Origin: an uncultured Planctomycetota bacterium
GTDB taxonomy: Bacteria > Planctomycetota > Phycisphaerae > Sedimentisphaerales > UBA12454
Direction: 5' to 3'
DNA length: 64,000 nucleotides
NCBI GenBank assembly: GCA_903847315.1
Contig: CAINDG010000018.1
Coordinates: 60,042-124,041, forward strand
Position 1 is the stretch's first letter. The number at the start of each line of letters is the position of its first letter. Below are positions 1 through 8,709 of this stretch, one piece after another. A model generated the notes under the pieces. It was given only the letters and a program-made list of their open reading frames with translations, was not told the DNA's origin and did no database searches. A program made the translations under genes and the position numbers.

Positions 1-1
1 A

Positions 2-535
2 GATAAAAAACAATATAAAGTTTATCAATCGGATGCGGATGCCAAGTACGAACAGACCATCGAAATAGATTGTTCTAAGCTTGAGCCGATAGTCGCAATG
101 CCTCATCTGCCCAGCGGCGGAAAACCGATAAGCCAGTGCGCGGGAATGAAGATGGACCAGTCTTATATCGGAAGCTGCACTAACGGCAGAATTGAAGATT
201 TAAGAATTGCCGCGGCGATAATGAAAGGTAAAAAGGTCGCGATACGGACGATTATCGTACCTGCAACGCCTGAAATATGGAAACAAGCGATGGATGAAAA
301 ATTGTTCGATATCTTCTATGCGGCAGGATGCGTAATTTCCGCACCGACCTGCGGGGCGTGTCTCGGCGGATTTATGGGAATACTCGCCGCAGGCGAAAAA
401 TGCGTAAGCACAACGAATCGTAACTTTGTCGGCAGAATGGGAAGCCCAAAGAGTGAAGTCTATCTTGCTTCTCCGGCTACTGCTGCGGCAAGTGCAGTCG
501 AAGGAAAATTAGTTGATCCAAGAAAGTATATGTGA
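2..535 (+). CDS. leuC: 3-isopropylmalate dehydratase large subunit (3' part)
   Basis: This is the C-terminal part of the aconitase-family large subunit that, with LeuD, isomerises 2- to 3-isopropylmalate in leucine synthesis. The reading frame is open from base 2, so the gene starts outside the window. The iron-sulfur ligands are visible: one Cys in GSCTNGR (near base 175) and two in the CGACLGG block (near base 350), which together hold the [4Fe-4S] cluster. The stop TGA (533-535) lies 7 bases before the leuD start, so translation is probably coupled. leuD and leuB follow on the same strand. Family and role are secure; only the N-terminal part is missing. Confidence 0.96.
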   Translation, partial: DKKQYKVYQSDADAKYEQTIEIDCSKLEPIVAMPHLPSGGKPISQCAGMKMDQSYIGSCTNGRIEDLRIAAAIMKGKKVAIRTIIVPATPEIWKQAMDEKLFDIFYAAGCVISAPTCGACLGGFMGILAAGEKCVSTTNRNFVGRMGSPKSEVYLASPATAAASAVEGKLVDPRKYM

Positions 536-542
536 GGTAATA

Positions 543-1019
543 ATGTCAAAGGCACATGTATATAAACGAGATCATATAAATACGGACGAGATAATACCGG
601 CAAGGTATCTTAATACGGACAATACGGCTGAATTGGCAACGCATTGTATGGAAGACCTTGATACGGATTTTGTCAAAAAATGCAAAGCCGGCGATTGTAT
701 AGTTGCCGGCGACGATTTCGGCTGCGGTTCAAGCAGAGAACACGCTGTCTGGGCTCTTCAGGGAGCAAAAGTCGGCGCGGTTATCGCAAAAAGCTTTGCG
801 CGGATTTTCTACCGCAACTGCATCAACTGCGGTTTTTACCCGATCGAACTTGCGGACGCCGCGGAAAAAATCAACAATGGCGATGAAATTGAAATAGATT
901 ACAAAAAAGGCGTTATAAAAAACAAAACGCAGAAGAAAGAATTTACGTTTAAACCGCTTCCGGATTTCGCGATTGAGATTATCAACGACGGCGGATTATT
1001 AGAACATATAAAAAAATAA
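543..1019 (+). CDS. leuD: 3-isopropylmalate dehydratase small subunit
   Basis: Small subunit of isopropylmalate isomerase, partner of the LeuC fragment just upstream. The 158-residue product has the swivel-domain signatures [13 protein letters not shown] near the N-terminus and [17 protein letters not shown] in the middle, and its length suits the short LeuD type. An in-frame ATG exists at 513, but it lies inside leuC. The ATG at 543 has GAGG at 534-537 in front and gives the usual family N-terminus ([16 protein letters not shown]), so it is preferred. leuB starts 27 bases after the stop, making this a leuCDB operon. Confidence 0.96.
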   Translation: MSKAHVYKRDHINTDEIIPARYLNTDNTAELATHCMEDLDTDFVKKCKAGDCIVAGDDFGCGSSREHAVWALQGAKVGAVIAKSFARIFYRNCINCGFYPIELADAAEKINNGDEIEIDYKKGVIKNKTQKKEFTFKPLPDFAIEIINDGGLLEHIKK

Positions 1020-1046
1020 AAATAAAAAAATTAAGGAAAGGGACAA

Positions 1047-2132
1047 ATGAAGACGTACAAGATTGCTGTAATGGGCGGCGACGGGACAGGGCCGGAAGTA
1101 ACGGCTGAGGCTGTAAAGGTTTTAAAGGCTGCTGCCGCGAAGATTGGGTTTAAAGCCGATTTGACTGAATTCGATTTCGGCGGCGAAAGATACAAAAGAA
1201 CAGGCGAGACTCTGCCGGACAGCGCGGTCGAAGAACTGCGCAAGTTCGACGCGATTCTGCTTGGCGCTATCGGCCATCCGGACGTAAAGCCGGGCATTCT
1301 GGAAAAAGGGATTCTGCTCAAGGCCCGCTTTGAGCTTGACCAGTATATAAATCTTCGGCCTGTAAGATTGTTTCCCGGCGTCGAGACGCCGTTGAAAGGC
1401 AAAGGGCCCAAAGAGATAGACTATGTTGTCATCCGTGAAAATACCGGCGACGCATATACCGGCACAGGCGGCTTTACTATGAAAGGTACGCCTAACGAAG
1501 TTGCTGTGCAATCGGCAGTTTATACCAGATTCCAGGTTGACAGATGCCTGAAGTACGCCTTTGAGTACACGAAAAAATACGGCAAAAAAGCTCGCGGCGT
1601 CGGGCCGGAAAATACACTTGCTCTTGTCGGCAAGACAAACGTCCTTACGTTTATTTATGACCTTTGGGAAAGAGCGTTTCACGAGATGGGAAAGAAATAT
1701 TATCCCGATATCCGCAGAGATTATTATCACGTTGACGCGACCTGTATGTGGATGGTTAAGAGTCCTGAGTGGTTCGACGTGCTGGTAACCGGCAATATGT
1801 TCGGCGACATTATTACCGACCTCGGCGCGATAACACAGGGCGGAATGGGCATCGCGGCAGGCGGAAACCTCAATCCACAGGGCGTTTCGATGTTCGAGCC
1901 TATCGGCGGAAGCGCACCGAAATATACAGGCATGGGCGTTATCAATCCGCTGGCGGCAATCTGTGCGGCTCAAATGATGCTCGAGACGCTGGGCGAAGAA
2001 AAAGCAGCGAAAAAAATCGAAGACGCTGTCAAATTCGTAACCGCCAACAAGATGAAGAGTATGGCGGCCGGCAAAATGGGATATTCAACTTCCCAGGTCG
2101 GCGATCTTGTAGCAACAAAAGTTGCAGAATAA
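1047..2132 (+). CDS. leuB: 3-isopropylmalate dehydrogenase
   Basis: NAD-dependent oxidative decarboxylase that makes 2-oxoisocaproate from 3-isopropylmalate in leucine synthesis. The 361-residue protein starts with the GGDGTGPEV nucleotide-site motif. It carries the substrate Arg region (ARFELDQYINLRPVR), the IRENTGDAYTG loop and the metal-binding Asp block (VTGNMFGDIITDLG), followed by GGSAPKYTG. The family also includes isocitrate, homoisocitrate and tartrate dehydrogenases; position behind leuCD decides the call. GGAAAGG at about 1034-1040 precedes the ATG. A strong terminator follows the stop directly. Confidence 0.93.
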   Translation: MKTYKIAVMGGDGTGPEVTAEAVKVLKAAAAKIGFKADLTEFDFGGERYKRTGETLPDSAVEELRKFDAILLGAIGHPDVKPGILEKGILLKARFELDQYINLRPVRLFPGVETPLKGKGPKEIDYVVIRENTGDAYTGTGGFTMKGTPNEVAVQSAVYTRFQVDRCLKYAFEYTKKYGKKARGVGPENTLALVGKTNVLTFIYDLWERAFHEMGKKYYPDIRRDYYHVDATCMWMVKSPEWFDVLVTGNMFGDIITDLGAITQGGMGIAAGGNLNPQGVSMFEPIGGSAPKYTGMGVINPLAAICAAQMMLETLGEEKAAKKIEDAVKFVTANKMKSMAAGKMGYSTSQVGDLVATKVAE

Positions 2133-2140
2133 TTAAAAAT

Positions 2141-2174
2141 AATCCCGCACCTGTTCGTTCAGGTGCGGGATTTT
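2141..2174 (+). terminator. Intrinsic terminator of leuCDB
   Basis: A perfect 11-base-pair stem (TCCCGCACCTG / CAGGTGCGGGA) with a six-base loop is followed by TTTT, 8 bases after the leuB stop. This is a classic rho-independent terminator. Confidence 0.9.
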
Positions 2175-2202
2175 ACAGTTTTAATTTTTTATTTCAGATG
2201 CT

Positions 2203-3189
2203 ATGCCTGCAAATCTGACACCAGCTTATTTAAAGGCTGACAAGTGGTTCAGGGAAGCAACCACTGATGAGGAGAAAATTCTTGCGCTCCAGGAGATGAT
2301 GAGAGTCATCCCCAAGCACAAAGGCACAGAGCATATCCAGGCAGACCTGCGAAAAAAAATGAGCGCTCTGAAGGAATCTGCCGAAAAAAAGAAAAAGGCT
2401 TCGCACGGCTTTGATATTTTTCATATTCCCAAAACCGGGGCTGGACAAGTGACACTTTTGGGACTGCCCAACAGCGGAAAAAGCGCAATTGTTTCGGGCA
2501 CTACTCACGCAAAGGCACATGTGGCCGACTTTCCTTTTACGACAAGCATTCCACTGCCCGGAATAGCGCTATTCGAAGACATAAAAATCGAGATAGTCGA
2601 TATACCGCCGATAACGGCGGACTTTGCACCATCGGGTATAATCAATGCGTTTCGCAATTGCGACCTTATCGGTGTCGTAATAGATTTAAGCGGCAATATA
2701 CAAGAGCAGGTTAAAGTCTGCTTTGATTTTCTCGAATCAAGAAGACTTTTGCCTGACCCTAATAGTCCCATTCTGGATGAAGACGGTAAATCTCTGGCGA
2801 GAAAATGTTTTATCATCGCGACAAAACAAGATTCGGCGCCGCCGGACGCCATTGATAATTTAAAAAAGCAGTTAACAAGGCCGATTGAAATTTCCATAAT
2901 ATCCGTCAATGATAAAACGAGCCTCGATAAAATGCTCGCGGATATTTTCAAATTGCTGGATATCGTCAGGATATACGCGAAAAAGCCCGGCCATGAACCA
3001 GATATGAAGGACCCTTTTGTTTTGCCCAGAGGTTCAACTGTTATGGATTTGGCACAGTCGATTCACAAGGAATTGGCAGAAAAACTGAAAACGGCCCGTT
3101 GCTGGGGCAGCACCGTTCATAACGGCCAGAACGTACATAAAACGCATATTCTGTGCGATAAAGATATTATAGAATTGCATTTCTTATAA
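2203..3189 (+). CDS. DRG/OBG-like GTPase with C-terminal TGS domain
   Basis: TRAFAC-class GTPase of the DRG type, a group best known from archaea and eukaryotes and also found in some bacteria including planctomycetes. An N-terminal helical region of about 80 residues is followed by the G domain with P-loop GLPNSGKS (residues 87-94). The G3 block reads DIPP (133-136) instead of the usual DxPG, and the G4 block reads TKQD. The last ~65 residues form a TGS domain. DRG proteins bind the ribosome or its partners, so a translation-linked role is likely but inferred. The MPANLTP N-terminus is typical of the group, supporting the ATG at 2203. The loss of the G3 glycine is unusual and may alter GTP hydrolysis. 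Confidence 0.85.
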   Translation: MPANLTPAYLKADKWFREATTDEEKILALQEMMRVIPKHKGTEHIQADLRKKMSALKESAEKKKKASHGFDIFHIPKTGAGQVTLLGLPNSGKSAIVSGTTHAKAHVADFPFTTSIPLPGIALFEDIKIEIVDIPPITADFAPSGIINAFRNCDLIGVVIDLSGNIQEQVKVCFDFLESRRLLPDPNSPILDEDGKSLARKCFIIATKQDSAPPDAIDNLKKQLTRPIEISIISVNDKTSLDKMLADIFKLLDIVRIYAKKPGHEPDMKDPFVLPRGSTVMDLAQSIHKELAEKLKTARCWGSTVHNGQNVHKTHILCDKDIIELHFL

Positions 3190-3197
3190 GAAACTGA

Positions 3198-3404
3198 ATG
3201 GATAAAAAGATGGAATGTAAGAAAAAAGAGAATCTGAAATTTTGCAGTTGTTCATATCCAGGCTGCGACAATAAAGGTATCTGCTGCCAGTGTCTTCAAT
3301 ATCATTTAGAGTCGAAACAATTGCCCGGCTGCTGTTTCCCGGGCGATGTCGAAAAAACTTTTGACCGAAGTTTTAAATCCTTTGCAAGAGCCTGGAAATT
3401 ATAA
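3198..3404 (+). CDS. Small cysteine-rich protein, DUF6485-like
   Basis: A 68-residue protein with eight or nine Cys residues, including the cluster CSCSYPGCDNKGICCQC and a later CCF. The spacing suggests a metal or Fe-S site. It resembles the DUF6485 family (short proteins starting MECK with a GICC.C.YH core), recognised from memory. Function is unknown. It starts 8 bases after the TGS GTPase, so the two are probably co-transcribed. An internal ATG at 3210 gives the typical MECK start and may be the real one. Its 3' end overlaps the end of the converging aroK-like gene by 6 bases. Confidence 0.75.
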   Translation: MDKKMECKKKENLKFCSCSYPGCDNKGICCQCLQYHLESKQLPGCCFPGDVEKTFDRSFKSFARAWKL

Positions 3405-3911
3405 AAAAGTTTTGAGCCGCTCAATAATTTCTCCGACAACTTGTTCGTGAGTCAGGCTGCGGCAATCAATTGTGATATCCGCCCATTTTTCATAAAGAGG
3501 CGTTCGTCTTTTATATAAATCGTCGAGGGTTTGTCCTTTACTCATCACAACGCCGCGGATGTTTAAATCCGTCAGGCGTTTTTTTATCATCTCAAGCGGC
3601 AAATCAAGATAAATAACCGTTCCGTTTGCCTTAAGACAGCTCATCGCCGAATCGCTGTAAACGACACTTCCGCCGGTCGCAATCACGCAATTTGTCTTAT
3701 CTATACAGCAAATATGCTCAGCCTCGAGTTTGCAAAATTTATCCAGACCGTCAGAATTAATAATCTCCTGCAGTGTTCTGCCAACAAGGGCCTGAATAAA
3801 AACATCCGTATCGAGAAAATATCTACCCAGTCTTTTTGCCAGCAGAACGCCGATAGTGCTTTTGCCGACCGCGGGCATGCCGATAAGAATGATATTTTTA
3901 TTTTGGTCCAT
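3399..3911 (-). CDS. aroK: Shikimate kinase-like protein
   Basis: P-loop kinase of the shikimate kinase family (170 residues), which would phosphorylate the 3-hydroxyl of shikimate in aromatic amino acid synthesis. Seen are the Walker A GMPAVGKST, the DTD motif, an ATGGSVV strand and RTPLYEKWAD. Two substrate-site positions differ from classical AroK: the Arg of the F-R-x-x-E helix is Cys here (F-C-K-L-E), and GGG reads GGS. The lid segment also lacks the usual R-P-L-L. The protein may be a divergent shikimate kinase or act on another small substrate. It is the last gene of a minus-strand operon and overlaps the preceding TMTC-like gene by 14 bases. Confidence 0.8.
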   Translation of the reverse strand: MDQNKNIILIGMPAVGKSTIGVLLAKRLGRYFLDTDVFIQALVGRTLQEIINSDGLDKFCKLEAEHICCIDKTNCVIATGGSVVYSDSAMSCLKANGTVIYLDLPLEMIKKRLTDLNIRGVVMSKGQTLDDLYKRRTPLYEKWADITIDCRSLTHEQVVGEIIERLKTFL

Positions 3912-5823
3912 TTTGCCGGTCTTTTTGCTCTTTTAGGGCATCTTCAAAAAATTGCTTCGACACCGCATCATTCGGGTCGATTCGAGAAGCTGTGCGATAT
4001 TCTTCTACCGCCTTGGCGATGTCGCCTTTTCTCTCGAAAAGAATTCCCAGGTTGCGGTGCATCTCGGCGTCATTTGGTCGGACGGCCAGAACGAGACTGA
4101 TTTCTTTTATCGCCTCATCGGTTTTACCGATGGCAGCCAGTGCCATACCACGGTTGCCATGAGCAAGCACATTGCCCGGAGAAATCTTGAACGCTTTATC
4201 ACAAAATTCAATAGTCCGGTCAAATTCTTTCAGTTCGTAAAAAATTACGGCAATATCCAAACAGGTCTCGATATCGTTCGGCCTGATTTTCAGCACCTGC
4301 TTATAATAAAAAACAGCGTCCTGTGGCTTGCCCTGTTTTTTCAGAGCAGAGGCAAGATTAAAAATTGCCTGCGGAAAGTCGGGGTTATATTTTACAGCCA
4401 GCTTAAGATGCTCAACTGCTTCGTCGGCCCTGCCTGCCCGCAGCAGGATGTTGCCGAGATTATTCTGGGCTTCGGCTGTATTCGGCCTCATCTTCAGAAA
4501 TTTATTGGATTGTTCGATGGCTTCGTCAAACCTGCCATGCTCGCTCAGATAGGTCGCGTAGTTGGCGAGAATAAGGATGTTCTTTTCGGTGACCTGCAGA
4601 GTGTGTTCGAACAGCGTTAAACTGTTCTTCCAATATCTTATCTGCTGCCGGGCAATTACAGCCCAGGCCGACAGTGTCGCAACAGCCAATAAAGCCAATA
4701 CGATATTTCTATAACGCCATTTCGGAATAAATTCTTTTGCGCTCCAGGCGATGATAATAAACAAACCTGTCAGCGTTATATACGTATACCTGTCGGCCAT
4801 GGCCTGTACGCCAACTTGGACAAAACCAATCACCGGAACAAGCGTACCCAGATACCACAGCCACCCAACCGCGAAAAATCTTCGGCGCCTCGCCAGATAA
4901 ATAAAATATATCGAAATCAACACAAGCAATAATCCGCTGATTACGGCCGTTGTCATTGATAAGTCGTCGCCGTGATGGGGATAAAGCACCGCCAGCCGGC
5001 TGGGCCAAATCATTTTTACAATATACGCAAGGTAAGAAATAATCGCATTGCCAACTCTGATTTTCAGCTTCAGAACATCGGCGGCAATCATCGCGCCGCT
5101 GCCCTGCTGGATAAAAAACGTTATCACAGAGGAAATAAGCGAGAAGATAAAAAATGGTATCTTTTCAACCAGCAGTTTATATGAGATTTTTCGTTCAAGC
5201 GGCCAGAAATCAAGAAGCAGCAGCACGAATGGAAGCGTAACAAGCATCGGTTTCGCCATAAGGCCGAGCACAAATAAAAAAAGTGCCGCCGGATACCAGT
5301 TAAGCTTCGGGTTTTTAACATAACGAATATACGCCCACATCGTCAGGAGCCAAAAGAAAGTGCTCAGCAGGTCTTTTCGCTCGGCAATCCAGGCGACCGA
5401 TTCGATATGCAGCGGATGCAGCGCAAAAGCCGCGGCGACAAACGCGCTTGGCCATATCGCCCCGGTCATTTGCATTAAAACGTAGAACAAAATAAGAGTA
5501 TTCAGAATATGAAACAGAATGTTTGTCAGGTGATATCCGCCGGCCCAATCATTAAAAAGCTCGCGGTCAAGCGCGAGGGAAATCCAGGTAAGGGGATGCC
5601 AGTTGCCGGCGTAATCCGTGGTAAAAGCCCAGCCAATACTTTGCCAAGTCAGGCCCGGCTGTATATTTATATTGTTGGTTACATAAGTGTCGTCGTCATA
5701 TTTGACGAAATCGTAGCTGTAAACCGGCCAATATACCGCGATAATTCCCACGATAAGACAAAGGCATATCAGAAAACTATAACGACCGGATGTTTTTTCG
5801 TTTGTTTTAATATTCAGTTCCAT
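3898..5823 (-). CDS. TMTC-like multi-span membrane protein with TPR repeats (copy 1)
   Basis: A 641-residue membrane protein. The first ~400 residues hold about ten hydrophobic segments and the motifs KYDDDTYVTNN, HPLTWIS, HILNTL and ALHPLHIESVAW, followed by ERKDLLS. These recall the GT-C type membrane region of TMTC O-mannosyltransferases. The last ~210 residues are five to six TPR repeats (AEAQNNLGNILLRAGR type). A dolichol- or polyprenyl-sugar-dependent glycosyltransferase role is plausible by family but unproven. A close paralogue lies immediately upstream, 5 bases away, so the two are a tandem duplication in the purC operon. Confidence 0.82.
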   Translation of the reverse strand: MELNIKTNEKTSGRYSFLICLCLIVGIIAVYWPVYSYDFVKYDDDTYVTNNINIQPGLTWQSIGWAFTTDYAGNWHPLTWISLALDRELFNDWAGGYHLTNILFHILNTLILFYVLMQMTGAIWPSAFVAAAFALHPLHIESVAWIAERKDLLSTFFWLLTMWAYIRYVKNPKLNWYPAALFLFVLGLMAKPMLVTLPFVLLLLDFWPLERKISYKLLVEKIPFFIFSLISSVITFFIQQGSGAMIAADVLKLKIRVGNAIISYLAYIVKMIWPSRLAVLYPHHGDDLSMTTAVISGLLLVLISIYFIYLARRRRFFAVGWLWYLGTLVPVIGFVQVGVQAMADRYTYITLTGLFIIIAWSAKEFIPKWRYRNIVLALLAVATLSAWAVIARQQIRYWKNSLTLFEHTLQVTEKNILILANYATYLSEHGRFDEAIEQSNKFLKMRPNTAEAQNNLGNILLRAGRADEAVEHLKLAVKYNPDFPQAIFNLASALKKQGKPQDAVFYYKQVLKIRPNDIETCLDIAVIFYELKEFDRTIEFCDKAFKISPGNVLAHGNRGMALAAIGKTDEAIKEISLVLAVRPNDAEMHRNLGILFERKGDIAKAVEEYRTASRIDPNDAVSKQFFEDALKEQKDRQNGPK

Positions 5824-5828
5824 ATTAG

Positions 5829-7613
5829 TTAATTTACCGATTGTTTTTTCAAAGCTTTTTCGAGTAACCTGCGAAAATCGGGATTATTGGGTTCGATTTG
5901 CAGTGCCGAACGATATATTTTTATCGATTCATCAGTTTTGCCTAAAGCTGTAAGTGCCGCTGCCAAATAATAATGGGCTTTTATATTATTTGGTTCATAT
6001 TCAATCGCTTTATTACAAGATTCAACAACCTGGTCATATTTACCCATTTCATTATAGATTATAGCAAGACAAAGATAAACTTCGACATAATCCGGTTTGA
6101 TTTTCAATGCATCCCGACAGCTTACAATAGCCAGGTCATATTTTTTCTGCTCAGTAAGAGCGAAAGCAAGGTTATAATGTGCCTGCGAAAGGGCAGGCTT
6201 ATATTCTATGGCTAATTTTAAATGCTCTATCGCTTCCTGTGTTCTGCCGGCTTCGAGCAAGGCGCAACCAAGATTGCATTGAGTTTCGCCGAAACCGGGC
6301 TTCCTCTTTAGTATCAGATTTGACTGTTTAACCGCATCATCAAGCCTGCCGGCGTCCATCAAGCAATCAACATAGTTGTTGAGAATATGATAATTATCTT
6401 TAGTAACCGCAAGTGTATGCTCAAAGAGCGTAATACTATTTTCCCAATATCTCAACTGCGCGTGAGCAGCAGCGGCCAATATTATTAAAACGGCGGCAAC
6501 AGGCAATATAAGCATTTTATATCGCTGCGGAGGCACAAACTCTTTTGCGCTCCAGGCAATAATAATAAACAAACCTGTTAATGTCATATAAGTATATCTA
6601 TCGGCCATAGCCTGAACGCTGACCTGAACCAGACCGATTACCGGAACCAAAGTGCCGATATACCAAAGCCAGCCGACAACAAAAAATTTATGGCGGCGAG
6701 CCGTATAAATAAAAAATATAGAAATCAGAACAAGCAATAAAACGCTGAGCGCAACTTTGATTATTGAAATTTCATCGCCGGGATGCGGATAAAGCACTGC
6801 CAGTCCGTCGGGCCAAATCATTTTTGCAATATACGTAATATAAGAAACAATACCATTATAGACTCTGGCCTTTAGCCCTAAAAATTCGCCGGCAATTATA
6901 GCGCCGCCATGCCGCTGGACAAAAAATGTTACTGCGCAGGAGGCCAGCGAGAAAATTAAAAATGGTATTTTTTCAATCAGCAACTGCCGCGAAAATTTTC
7001 TCTCGAGCGGCCAATAATCGAGCAAAAGCAGGACAAACGGAAGAGTAACCAGCATAGGTTTGGACATAAGTCCCAACACAAACAAAACGATTGCCGCCAA
7101 ATACCATTTAAGCTTTTTATTTTCAACATAGTTAACATACGCCAGTATTGTCAAAAGCCCAAAAAAAGTACTGAGCAAATCTTTTCGTTCCGATATCCAG
7201 GCGACAGATTCAATATGAAGCGGATGCAGCGCAAAAACAGCAGCGACAAATGCGCTCGGCCACATTGCCCTGGTCATTCGCATCAAAATATAGAATAGCA
7301 GCAATGTATTTAAGATATGAAAACCAACATTTACGAGATGGCCGCCCCCTGCCCAACCTTTAAAAAGCTGATAATCAAGAATATGTGAAATCCAGGTAAG
7401 CGGATGCCAGTTTGCCGCATGTCCGGATACAAACGCCCAGCGGATACTTTGCCAGTTGAAACCCGATTTTATATGCGTATTACCGGTTATGTAGATATTG
7501 TCATCATATTTGACAAAATTATATTTATAAACAGGCCAATATACCGCGATAATTGCCGCGACAAGACAGATACTTATCACTAAGGGATTGTATCCGCGAG
7601 ATTTTTCATCCAT
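5829..7613 (-). CDS. TMTC-like multi-span membrane protein with TPR repeats (copy 2)
   Basis: A 594-residue paralogue of the next gene in the operon, with the same order: KYDDNIYITGN near the N-terminus, HPLTWISHILD, the HPLHIESVAW block with ERKDLLS, a run of hydrophobic segments, then four to five TPR repeats. The two copies match closely in the membrane part and diverge more in the TPR part, as expected if the TPRs choose different partners. The gene starts 3 bases after the purC stop, so it is probably co-transcribed with purC, although no functional link is obvious. The activity is inferred as for copy 1. Confidence 0.82.
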   Translation of the reverse strand: MDEKSRGYNPLVISICLVAAIIAVYWPVYKYNFVKYDDNIYITGNTHIKSGFNWQSIRWAFVSGHAANWHPLTWISHILDYQLFKGWAGGGHLVNVGFHILNTLLLFYILMRMTRAMWPSAFVAAVFALHPLHIESVAWISERKDLLSTFFGLLTILAYVNYVENKKLKWYLAAIVLFVLGLMSKPMLVTLPFVLLLLDYWPLERKFSRQLLIEKIPFLIFSLASCAVTFFVQRHGGAIIAGEFLGLKARVYNGIVSYITYIAKMIWPDGLAVLYPHPGDEISIIKVALSVLLLVLISIFFIYTARRHKFFVVGWLWYIGTLVPVIGLVQVSVQAMADRYTYMTLTGLFIIIAWSAKEFVPPQRYKMLILPVAAVLIILAAAAHAQLRYWENSITLFEHTLAVTKDNYHILNNYVDCLMDAGRLDDAVKQSNLILKRKPGFGETQCNLGCALLEAGRTQEAIEHLKLAIEYKPALSQAHYNLAFALTEQKKYDLAIVSCRDALKIKPDYVEVYLCLAIIYNEMGKYDQVVESCNKAIEYEPNNIKAHYYLAAALTALGKTDESIKIYRSALQIEPNNPDFRRLLEKALKKQSVN

Positions 7614-7616
7614 TTT

Positions 7617-8516
7617 CTAACTCTTAAATGAAAATTTTTTGCCTGTAAGCCGCTCGTAAGCCTCAATGTATTTTGCGCTCGTTTTTTCGCAGGTCTCTTC
7701 CGGTAGTTTTATGCCTTTGCCGGACTTGTCGAAGTTTATGCTTTCAAGATAGTTTCTGACAAACTGTTTGTCATAACTTTCCTGGTCGCGGCCCGGCTGA
7801 TATTTGTCCGCAGGCCAAAATCTCGACGAATCTGGCGTAAGCACTTCGTCAATCAAAATGATTTTGCCGTTAATCTGGCCCCATTCAAATTTCGTATCCG
7901 CCAAAATTATGCCCCTCTTCTCGGCGTACTCTCCGGCCTTTTTGAATATTTCAATACTTTTATCTCGGACATATTCGGCATTTTTTTTGCCTATCACCTT
8001 AACGCATCTGTCGAAGTCGATATTTTCATCGTGCGTACCGAGTTCTTCCTTTGTCGCCGGCGTGAAAATCGGCTCTGCTAATTTAGCGCACTGTTTCAGG
8101 CCCGCAGGCAGTTTATGTCCGCAGACTGTTTGTGACTGTTGATATTCCTTCCAACCGGAACCTGCCAGATAGCCCCGCACGACACACTCGACCGGCAGCA
8201 CCTTTGTCTTTTTAACCAGCATACTTCTGCCGGCGAGCTGCTCCGGATAATCACAGAAAGGCTTTGGAAAATCGCCTACCTTGTCGCTTATCAAATGGCT
8301 TTCAACAACTCCCGCAAGAAAATCGAACCAGAATTTAGAAATCTGAGTAAGGACGATGCCCTTGTACGGGATACCGTTAGTCATAATGACGTCAAACGCG
8401 CTTATCCTGTCGGATGCGGCTATAAGCAGTTTGTCACCAAGGTCGTAAATATCCCGAACTTTACCGTGCTTGGCTTTTGCGCCCGGAATACCGGTTTGAA
8501 GGATAACTTCAGTCAT
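7617..8516 (-). CDS. purC: Phosphoribosylaminoimidazole-succinocarboxamide synthase
   Basis: SAICAR synthetase, which joins aspartate to CAIR with ATP in purine synthesis. The 299-residue product has the typical elements GKVRDIYDLGDKLLIAASDRISAFD, then VECVVRGYLAGSGWKEY and the C-terminal IDEVLTPDSSRFWP. It is the long form seen in many bacteria and yeast. AAAGG lies at the correct spacing before the ATG. It heads a minus-strand operon (purC, two TMTC-like genes, aroK-like). The 193-bp region to the divergent isomerase gene should hold both promoters. Confidence 0.96.
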   Translation of the reverse strand: MTEVILQTGIPGAKAKHGKVRDIYDLGDKLLIAASDRISAFDVIMTNGIPYKGIVLTQISKFWFDFLAGVVESHLISDKVGDFPKPFCDYPEQLAGRSMLVKKTKVLPVECVVRGYLAGSGWKEYQQSQTVCGHKLPAGLKQCAKLAEPIFTPATKEELGTHDENIDFDRCVKVIGKKNAEYVRDKSIEIFKKAGEYAEKRGIILADTKFEWGQINGKIILIDEVLTPDSSRFWPADKYQPGRDQESYDKQFVRNYLESINFDKSGKGIKLPEETCEKTSAKYIEAYERLTGKKFSFKS

Positions 8517-8709
8517 TTTGCGCCTTTCGTAAATTTTTGCTGGGACTATAGTAAGGACTCAAAACGACATTGTCAAGGCCGGGATTTCAGCGGTTTTGGG
8601 TCGGTAACAATTTCAGGAATTTTGCTTTTATCTTTTACTTTTAACCCATAGCAGATATACTGTTGCGCCTATTAAACTTATGTAAAAACACTTTTAAGAA
8701 AGGAAATAT

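Noticed and set aside
1031..1973. Long minus-strand open frames inside leuB
   Set aside because: They are shadows of leuB on the other strand, lack ribosome sites and contain no recognisable domains.
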